From assembly GCA_041920505.1 (NCBI GenBank), contig JBHGXV010000021.1, positions 124,001 through 188,000 of the forward strand: a stretch of DNA of 64,000 bases. The letters run 5' to 3'. Both the position numbers and the translations under genes were made by a program. The number at the start of each line of letters is the position of its first letter. Position 1 is the first letter of the stretch. The notes under the pieces are model-generated. The model saw nothing but the letters and a program-made list of their open reading frames with translations. It was not told the origin of the DNA and made no database searches. The DNA is from JBHGXV01 sp041920505 (lineage in GTDB: Bacteria > Bacillota > Bacilli > Brevibacillales > Brevibacillaceae). This document shows, piece after piece, positions 58,440 to 64,000 of the stretch.

Positions 58440-61387
58440 TCAGCCACGAACTGCACATCGGCGGGTTCGGCAAGTGGCGGGACCGGACCTTTTCGTTCGC
58501 GCCCGGGCTCAATCTGTTCACCGCGCCGAACGAAGCGGGAAAAACCACCTTGTTGCAGGCGCTGATCGCGTCTTTGTACGGGCTGAAACGGGACTACGTG
58601 CGCGTCACCCGCTATCTGGAGGAGTACGATTTGTACATGCCGTGGGACAAAGGGTCGTACGAAACGATCGTGCGGTACCAACTGGCTGGCGAAACGTTCC
58701 GCCTGCACCGAAGGTTCGAAAAAGAGCGGGAGCAGGCCAAATTGTACCTGGAACCGGAACTGGCGGAGATCACCCGGCAGTACCAGGAGGACCGGCGCAA
58801 GGAATGGAATTTTCTCGAACGCCATCTGGGGCTGAACCGCACCTTGTTTGCCGACGTCACCTGGGTAAGGCGTCAGCCGCTTGCGGCCGCGGAGCATCTG
58901 ATGCCGTCGCTGGTGCATGTCAACGACAACGATCCGCTGGTACAAGAACTGCTCGCCGGAATTGACCAGGAGTTGGCCGCCATCGGCAAAAAAGAGACGG
59001 CGGAGAACACGCTGTTGGGCAAAGCGGTGAAACAGGTGGCGCTCACCCGGCAGGCTCTGGAGCAAGCGGAGGCGGACTGGCGGTCAGTGCAGCACTTGAC
59101 GCAGGCGTTGCAGCAGTGGCAAGCGGAGTTGGACCGGCTGTACAAGCGGCAGCAGGAGGCGCTTGCGCTGTTGAAGGAAACCCAGCTTGGTGAACGGGAG
59201 TGGCAACAATGGTGGCAGCGTTCGTTTGAGCTGACCGGCTCGTCCGACCTCGCCCGCTGGGAAAGCGCGGCGGCGACAGAGACGGAGCGAAAGTTGCACC
59301 GCAGCACACGGGAGCGGCTGTCGGCCCTGGAAGAATTGGCAGCCGCCTGCCAGCTTGATTTGGCCGCGACGGAGCCTGCGATGGCTGAACCGGACGAAGG
59401 CGGCGAATGGTACTACCTCTCGTTTGCCGAGATAGGCGAAGAAGAGTGGCAGACGTGGCTCAGAGGTTGGTATGCGGTGGCCGCTTATGAGGAGCGGATC
59501 AGTGCCTCGTCTGAAGAGCCCGCTTCCGTTGCCGACGTGGAACGGCTGCAGGCGGACTATCGCAGAGGCTGGGAGTTGAGCCGCCGACGGGAGGAACAGC
59601 GGCGGCGGCATGAGGAACTCGTCGCGGTGGTGGCGGAACGGGAGCGTGCCTTTCGGCAGGCCGAGGAGCGTCTCCATGAGCGGGAGCGGCTGCGGCAGGC
59701 CAGGGACGACGCGCGGGCAAAAGCGGACACGCTGCGGCAATCCTGCCCGCACGTTGTTCACTATGACCAAAAGATGGCTGAACAGGCTAAAGCGTTGCTG
59801 GCGGCAGGCAATCAATCGTCAACGGCGGCGGTTGGCGAGACGCAGAGCCGCCGCTACCGGACGGCCGCCAGACGGCAAAAGCGGTCAGGCGCGTCGCGGC
59901 TGGTCGCCACAGCGGCCGGGCTGTCTGCGTTGCTCGTGGCCTTTGCTTGGCTGGCGGACAAGGGGACGGCCGCGTTGGGAATCGGGGTGCTTGCGGCCAT
60001 GCTGGTTGCGCTTGCCGTTCTCTGGAGAAGATCGACGGCGGGCAAGCGGAAAGAAAGCGCCCTCCCGCTTGCCGGGACAGCAGACGAGGTACGGTTGTGG
60101 CTGGAGCAAATGGGCGTGCGTGAGACAACCGACCTGATCCGGCTGGAGCAGTTGTACGCGGCCTGGTTGGAGGCCAACCGTCAGGCGGACATGCTCACGG
60201 AACAGTTGCGAGCGCTGGAGGAAACCGACCTGGAAAGCGGGGCGGCCGCGTGCCGGGACGCCTACGAACAGGCGCGGCAGTCGCTTGCCGTCTCCCAATG
60301 CGAGCGGGACGAACTGGAGGCCGAGTGGTCCGGTTTGCTCGCCGCCTGGGGGGCAGCGGACTGGGAAGCGTTTCTCGCCCTGCGGGAGAGTCGTCTCGCA
60401 GCGATCCACGCGTGGGAAGCGCGGCGAAAAGAAGCGGAGGAGTGCCAGCGCATCAAACACAAGCTGCAGGCGCAGATGCTCCGCTGGGGCGTTCCGCCGC
60501 ACTTGCCGTTTGAGCAAGCCGTGGCGCTTGTGCTTCAGGAACACGAGGCGTGGGAGCGCCGGTCCCGCGAAGAGCAGGAGCGATTGGAACGGCAGTTGGC
60601 CGAACAGCGGTTGCGGGCGCAGCGGACGGAAGAGCTGGAGCGGCTGGAACAGGACAGAAAAGAGGTGATCGCCGCCTGGGAAGAGGCGGCGCGGAGCTTG
60701 CTTCAGACCAGACGGGAAGAGATGGAGCGGCAGCGAAAGGAGGCCGAACAGCGGCTGCGCGAGATCGACAGCCGGATTGGGCAACTTCGCGAGCAGATCG
60801 CTGAGGCCCGTGGAGAAATCGGTCAACGCGACCAGGTCTCGTGGGCCAAGGCGCGGAGCGCTTGCGACGAGGCGGCGCTGCAACTGGACGAGTTGTTGTT
60901 GCGGCGCGACGCCTTGCAATTGGCGCGGGACAGCTTGCAGGCGGCGTTGACCGAGTGGCGCCGGGAGCTTTCTCCCGACGTGAACGAAGCCGCGTCGCGG
61001 GTGGCTGCCCGCATCACCGGCGGCCGGTACGAGGATGTCCGGCTTGACCCGTCGCGGCACTTCGCCATCCGCACGGTCGACCCGACCTATCGCGAAGTGG
61101 TGGAACAGCACCAACTGTCCACCGGGACGCAGGATCAGCTCTATCTGGCCCAGCGCGTCGCTCTGCTTCGCCGGCTCAGCCAGGAGCGGGAGCCGCTGCC
61201 GTTGTTCCTCGACGATCATTTCATCCACTACGACGACGAGCGGCTGCAACGGACGTTGTCCTATTTGCTGGAGTTGGCCCGGGAGCATCAGGTCTTTCTG
61301 TTTTCCTGTCAGGAGCGGGAGGAGCGGTTGCTCGCGCCGCTCTTCACAGGAGACGAACGGCACCGCATTCACCGTCTCGGAGCGTAA
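58436..61387 (+). CDS. yhaN: SMC/RecN-like ATPase, YhaN type, with central membrane segments
   Basis: A 983-aa Rad50/SbcC-like ATPase split by coiled coils. Walker A is FTAPNEAGKTTLLQAL (about 30-38), the signature is LSTGTQDQLYLAQRVAL and Walker B is LPLFLDDHFIHYDDERL near the C-terminus, so the two half-sites come together by folding back. The coiled coils (about 190-450 and 560-850) are interrupted near residues 485-540 by two strongly hydrophobic stretches (LVATAAGLSALLVAFAWL and GIGVLAAMLVALAVLW). YhaN proteins of Bacillus share this feature, which would tether the complex to the membrane. GTG 58436 overlaps the yhaO stop. Confidence 0.9.
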   Translation: MISHELHIGGFGKWRDRTFSFAPGLNLFTAPNEAGKTTLLQALIASLYGLKRDYVRVTRYLEEYDLYMPWDKGSYETIVRYQLAGETFRLHRRFEKEREQAKLYLEPELAEITRQYQEDRRKEWNFLERHLGLNRTLFADVTWVRRQPLAAAEHLMPSLVHVNDNDPLVQELLAGIDQELAAIGKKETAENTLLGKAVKQVALTRQALEQAEADWRSVQHLTQALQQWQAELDRLYKRQQEALALLKETQLGEREWQQWWQRSFELTGSSDLARWESAAATETERKLHRSTRERLSALEELAAACQLDLAATEPAMAEPDEGGEWYYLSFAEIGEEEWQTWLRGWYAVAAYEERISASSEEPASVADVERLQADYRRGWELSRRREEQRRRHEELVAVVAERERAFRQAEERLHERERLRQARDDARAKADTLRQSCPHVVHYDQKMAEQAKALLAAGNQSSTAAVGETQSRRYRTAARRQKRSGASRLVATAAGLSALLVAFAWLADKGTAALGIGVLAAMLVALAVLWRRSTAGKRKESALPLAGTADEVRLWLEQMGVRETTDLIRLEQLYAAWLEANRQADMLTEQLRALEETDLESGAAACRDAYEQARQSLAVSQCERDELEAEWSGLLAAWGAADWEAFLALRESRLAAIHAWEARRKEAEECQRIKHKLQAQMLRWGVPPHLPFEQAVALVLQEHEAWERRSREEQERLERQLAEQRLRAQRTEELERLEQDRKEVIAAWEEAARSLLQTRREEMERQRKEAEQRLREIDSRIGQLREQIAEARGEIGQRDQVSWAKARSACDEAALQLDELLLRRDALQLARDSLQAALTEWRRELSPDVNEAASRVAARITGGRYEDVRLDPSRHFAIRTVDPTYREVVEQHQLSTGTQDQLYLAQRVALLRRLSQEREPLPLFLDDHFIHYDDERLQRTLSYLLELAREHQVFLFSCQEREERLLAPLFTGDERHRIHRLGA

Positions 61388-61462
61388 CCACAGCCGATCC
61401 GGGCGTGCGGCGGCGAACGACGAAGAGCCCGCGTGAGTCGATGGGCTTACATTTCCATTTAC

Positions 61463-62662
61463 TTACAGTTGCCACTCCAGCATCGTCAGGAACAGGCCGA
61501 CATCGGTGACGACGCCGACGGTTTGCGAGGAGCCCCTATCCATCAGCTTGGTGACGACGGCAGGGTTGATGTCGACACAGACAGTTTTGATCCAACTCGG
61601 CATCATGTTGCCGGTGCCGATCGCGTGCAGCATCGTCGACAGCATGATCACCAGTTCGGCGTCCGCCACCTGCTCGGCGTACTGGGCTTGCGCCTCGATC
61701 AGATCCATCAGGGTGTCCGGCAACGGGCCGTCGTCGCGGATTGAACCGGCCAGCACGAACGGCACGTTGTGTTTCACGCACTCGTACATGATGCCGCTCT
61801 TTAGCGTGCCGTCCTCCACCGCCTGCTTGATCGAGCCGGAGCGGTTGATCGCGTTGATCGCCCGCATGTGGTTTTTGTGGCCGCCGCGAACGACCGAACC
61901 GGTGTCCAGGTTTACCCCGAGCGAAGTGCCGAACAAGGCTCGCTCAATGTCGTGCACGGCCAGCGCGTTGCCGGACAACAAGGCGTTTACATATCCCTTG
62001 CGGATCAGATTCTGAAAGGCTTCCTGCCCGCCGGTATGGATGACCACCGGACCGGCGACGAACACGATCTTCCCGTTGCGGGCGCGAATCTGGCGCATCT
62101 CGTCAGCCAGTTTTTTCACGATGACTTCGACGCGCCGCTCCGAGCTTACCTCGTTATTCATAAACGCAAATTCGGAGCCGGATTCTTCGGCGGGCGGCAA
62201 CACCAGGCGCACCCCGTTGCTGCCGCAGACCACCAGATCGCCTTTTTTGATGTCGCGCAGCTTGACACAGTGCACCTCGTCGCCTTTGACCACCAGACAG
62301 GCGTCCATCCGCTGGTGCTTGGCGCGCACCCATTTGCCGTTGAGGAACACTTCGGTGGCATGGTTGGTTGTCGAATAAAAGTCGTCGGGCACCGTCTTGT
62401 CCTTTTCGGCCGGCTTGAGCGTCACCGATTCCCCGGCCTGCGGAATGGTGCAACCCAGGTTGATCAGTTCGTTCAGGATCAGATCCACCTTGTCCTGGGG
62501 CAATTGCAAGGCAATTTTCGCGACCGATTCGTCGTCCACCTGGTCGCCCACGGTCAGTTGCAGCACACGGTATTTGCCGTTGTACTGCACGACCGACGCG
62601 TCAATCTTTTTTAAAATGTCGTCGCGGATGATGTGGCCGCGCACCTCGATGACATGTTCCAT
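61463..62662 (-). CDS. TIGR00300 family protein (LOR/SDH-like; archaeal-type ornithine cyclodeaminase relative)
   Basis: A 399-aa protein of the LOR/SDH bifunctional-enzyme conserved-domain family. N-terminal part (1-100): VIEVRGHIIRDDILKKIDAS and GCTIP; C-terminal part: GKIVFVAGPVVIHTGGQEAF, GNALAVHDIERALFGTSLGV, RGGHKNHMRAIN, PFVLAGSIRDDGPLPDT and IGTGNMMPSWIKTVCVDINP, a Rossmann-type NAD-binding pattern. One archaeal member has been reported to be an ornithine cyclodeaminase, and cyanobacterial AgrE/ArgZ carries the domain, so an ornithine or related amino-acid reaction is likely but not certain. ATG 62662 follows GAAGGAGGA. It faces yhaN and is divergent from lipA. Confidence 0.85.
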   Translation of the reverse strand: MEHVIEVRGHIIRDDILKKIDASVVQYNGKYRVLQLTVGDQVDDESVAKIALQLPQDKVDLILNELINLGCTIPQAGESVTLKPAEKDKTVPDDFYSTTNHATEVFLNGKWVRAKHQRMDACLVVKGDEVHCVKLRDIKKGDLVVCGSNGVRLVLPPAEESGSEFAFMNNEVSSERRVEVIVKKLADEMRQIRARNGKIVFVAGPVVIHTGGQEAFQNLIRKGYVNALLSGNALAVHDIERALFGTSLGVNLDTGSVVRGGHKNHMRAINAINRSGSIKQAVEDGTLKSGIMYECVKHNVPFVLAGSIRDDGPLPDTLMDLIEAQAQYAEQVADAELVIMLSTMLHAIGTGNMMPSWIKTVCVDINPAVVTKLMDRGSSQTVGVVTDVGLFLTMLEWQL

Positions 62663-62825
62663 TGCCTGTCCTCCTTCGTTGCCTGGTTATGTATGGCAGT
62701 TGGACGTTTTTTGGAGAGCGATTTCTTTCAGTTTATCCGGTTTTCCCGCCTTGGTCCAAATGGTTGCGGCAAAACGGCGGTTCATGCGGGACGGGCATGC
62801 TAAGATAAGACAGCGCTCAGTGCTA

Positions 62826-62855
62826 TTGCCCCCGGCAAAACCATTCCACTATAAT
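62826..62855 (+). promoter_or_regulatory. lipA promoter
   Basis: TTGCCC (62826-62831) and a consensus TATAAT (62850-62855) with an 18-base spacer, 37 bases before the lipA start. Confidence 0.65.
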
Positions 62856-62892
62856 AAGAGGGATTAACGATGTCACTAGGAGTGAGCCCAGT

Positions 62893-63777
62893 ATGATCCA
62901 ACGGAAACCGGAGTGGCTCAAGATCAATCTTGTCTCTGGCCAAGAACTGGCGAATTTCAAGGAACTGAAGCAAACGATGCGCGGCAAAACGCTCCATACG
63001 GTGTGTGAAGAGGCGCGGTGTCCCAATATCCACGAGTGTTGGGCCAACCGCACGGCCACCTTCATGATCCTTGGGGACGTCTGCACGCGTGCGTGCCGTT
63101 TTTGCGCGGTCAAAACAGGTCTGCCGACCGAATTGGATTTGGCCGAACCGGAACGCGTCGCCGAAGCGGCGGAACAAATGGGACTGAAACACGTGGTCGT
63201 CACCTCGGTGGCGCGCGACGATCTGGCCGACGGCGGGGCTTCCATTTTCGCCGAGACGATCAGGGCGATTCGCCGCCGTCTGCCATTTGCGACAGTGGAG
63301 GTGCTGATTCCCGACTTCCAGGGCGACCGCGATGCGCTGCAGGTGGTGATGGACGCTCGTCCGGACGTGTTGAACCACAACATCGAAGCGGTTCGCCGTC
63401 TGTCCGACCGGGTGCGCGCCCGGGCGAAATACGACCGGACGCTGGAGCTGTTGCGCCGGGCCAAGGAGATGCAGCCGGACATTCCGACCAAGTCCAGCCT
63501 GATGATCGGGGTGGGCGAGACCATCGAGGAAATTCTGGAGACGATGGACGATCTGCGGGCGGTTGACGTCAACATCATGACGATCGGGCAGTATCTGCAG
63601 CCGACGAAAAAACATCTTCCGGTGGAAAAATACTACCATCCGGACGAATTCGCGTTTTTGAAAGAAGAAGGGATGAAGCGCGGTTTCAGCCACGTGGAGG
63701 CGGGACCGCTGGTGCGCAGCTCGTACCATGCGCACGAACAGGCGAACGCGGCCAAAGCTGCCATTTCGCGCATATAA
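62893..63777 (+). CDS. lipA: Lipoyl synthase
   Basis: A 294-aa radical-SAM enzyme that inserts two sulfur atoms into protein-bound octanoyl groups. The auxiliary cluster motif is VCEEARCPNIHECW (CxxxxCxxxxxC), and the radical-SAM motif is CTRACRFCAV (CxxxCxxC); the RSSYHAHEQ end contains the conserved RSSY serine that ligates the auxiliary cluster. Its substrate here would include GcvH and the 2-oxoacid dehydrogenases. The start ATG 62893 has TAGGAGTGAG upstream. It depends on Fe-S clusters from the suf system. Confidence 0.97.
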   Translation: MIQRKPEWLKINLVSGQELANFKELKQTMRGKTLHTVCEEARCPNIHECWANRTATFMILGDVCTRACRFCAVKTGLPTELDLAEPERVAEAAEQMGLKHVVVTSVARDDLADGGASIFAETIRAIRRRLPFATVEVLIPDFQGDRDALQVVMDARPDVLNHNIEAVRRLSDRVRARAKYDRTLELLRRAKEMQPDIPTKSSLMIGVGETIEEILETMDDLRAVDVNIMTIGQYLQPTKKHLPVEKYYHPDEFAFLKEEGMKRGFSHVEAGPLVRSSYHAHEQANAAKAAISRI

Positions 63778-63785
63778 AGCAGTTG

Positions 63786-63824
63786 GCAAAATCCCCTACG
63801 CCTAATGGGCATAGGGGATTTTGC
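63786..63824. terminator. Bidirectional terminator between lipA and the right-end gene
   Basis: GCAAAATCCCCTA (63786-63798) pairs perfectly with TAGGGGATTTTGC (63812-63824); each arm supplies a T-run for its strand. Confidence 0.85.
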
Positions 63825-63832
63825 GCGTCAAT

Positions 63833-64000
63833 CTAGCGGGTCGCGCTGCCGACGGCACCGGAGGAGCCAGCCAGTCTGCCGGTCATTTCCGTGGTCATGC
63901 CGGAACTGGTGGCGGTGCCGAATCCGGTTGTGCCCGAGATGCCGGCAGCGGGTATGCCTGCAGTGGAGGTGGTTTTGCTCACGCCGGTCGCTCCCGCATG
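63833..64000 (-). CDS. C-terminal end of an unknown Gly/Thr/Ser/Ala-rich protein, partial
   Basis: Only the last 55 codons and the stop (63833-63835) of a minus-strand frame are in the window; the gene continues beyond the right edge. The tail is low-complexity and uncharged (AGATGVSKTTSTAGIPAAG, then TSSGMTTEMTGRLAGSS), typical of a surface, spore-coat or lipoprotein tail. In B. subtilis the gene next to lipA in this orientation is yutC, a YhcN/YlaJ-type sporulation lipoprotein, but nothing in these 55 residues confirms that identity. Confidence 0.55.
   Translation of the reverse strand, partial: HAGATGVSKTTSTAGIPAAGISGTTGFGTATSSGMTTEMTGRLAGSSGAVGSATR

Noticed and set aside
1..64000. CRISPR arrays, complete insertion sequences, rRNA genes, replication origin
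   Set aside because: No regularly spaced direct repeats, transposase motifs, rRNA-like segments or DnaA-box clusters were seen on either strand.

Overview
The window looks like a chromosomal segment of a GC-rich, spore-forming member of the Bacillales. Evidence: SAM-I riboswitches on methionine-salvage genes, a sufCDSUB operon, a SleB-type spore-cortex hydrolase, a YheI/YheH-type exporter pair, yunC/yunD/yunE relatives, and lytH and lipA genes of Bacillus type. Strong Shine-Dalgarno sequences, GTG/TTG starts and sigmaA-like promoters (TTGACA-17-TATGAT) fit. The genus cannot be fixed from the sequence; a GC-rich Alicyclobacillaceae/Effusibacillus- or Brevibacillus-like lineage is only a guess. 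No complete mobile element, CRISPR array or rRNA is visible.

Layout. 1-4.2 kb: methionine salvage, with mtnW (cut by the left edge) divergent from a DUF1722-like gene, mtnK and mtnA; each side has its own promoter, SAM-I riboswitch and terminator. 4.3-6.3 kb: an acetyltransferase and a small AT-richer patch (PPOX-fold protein, membrane protein). 6.3-14.3 kb: a heterodimeric ABC exporter, an MFS permease, a P1B metal ATPase with an unusual leader, and a lone GlnQ-type ATPase. 14.5-24.8 kb: mixed housekeeping and redox genes (beta-propeller protein, polysaccharide deacetylase, DUF2797, an unlisted 56-aa gene, Spx/ArsC-like protein, aminotransferase, 2-Cys peroxiredoxin, TlpA-like protein, gcvH, VOC, SCP2-like, Fe-S aldo/keto reductase). 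25-32.8 kb: pckA, a DUF1802 protein and sufCDSUB. 32.8-33.5 kb: an integrase remnant and tRNA-Ser/His/Leu. 33.6-41 kb: EamA permease, two tandem DUF445 genes, sleB, a NUDIX gene, and an NfeD-flotillin pair. 41-45.7 kb: OsmC, a stand-alone JAMM protease, DUF72 and the yunE-yunD-yunC cluster. 45.8-53.2 kb: a cyclic-di-GMP neighbourhood (HD-GYP, two GGDEF-EAL proteins) around corA. 53.3-64 kb: MBL hydrolase, lytH, a larC gene apparently split on two strands, yhaO-yhaN, a TIGR00300 protein, lipA and the end of an unknown gene.

How the genes connect: mtnW/K/A recycle methylthioribose under SAM control; sufCDSUB supplies Fe-S clusters used by LipA and probably by the Fe-S aldo/keto reductase; GcvH and LipA belong to lipoate metabolism; peroxiredoxin, TlpA-like and OsmC proteins form a dispersed thiol/peroxide defence set. 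The strongest oddity is larC: a LarC1 domain with a His-rich segment is encoded on the minus strand, and facing it on the plus strand is a protein that ends in a good LarC2 domain but begins with what looks like a decayed LarC1 domain. This suggests duplication followed by split of function. All family calls come from reading motifs in the translated sequence; no database search was possible.
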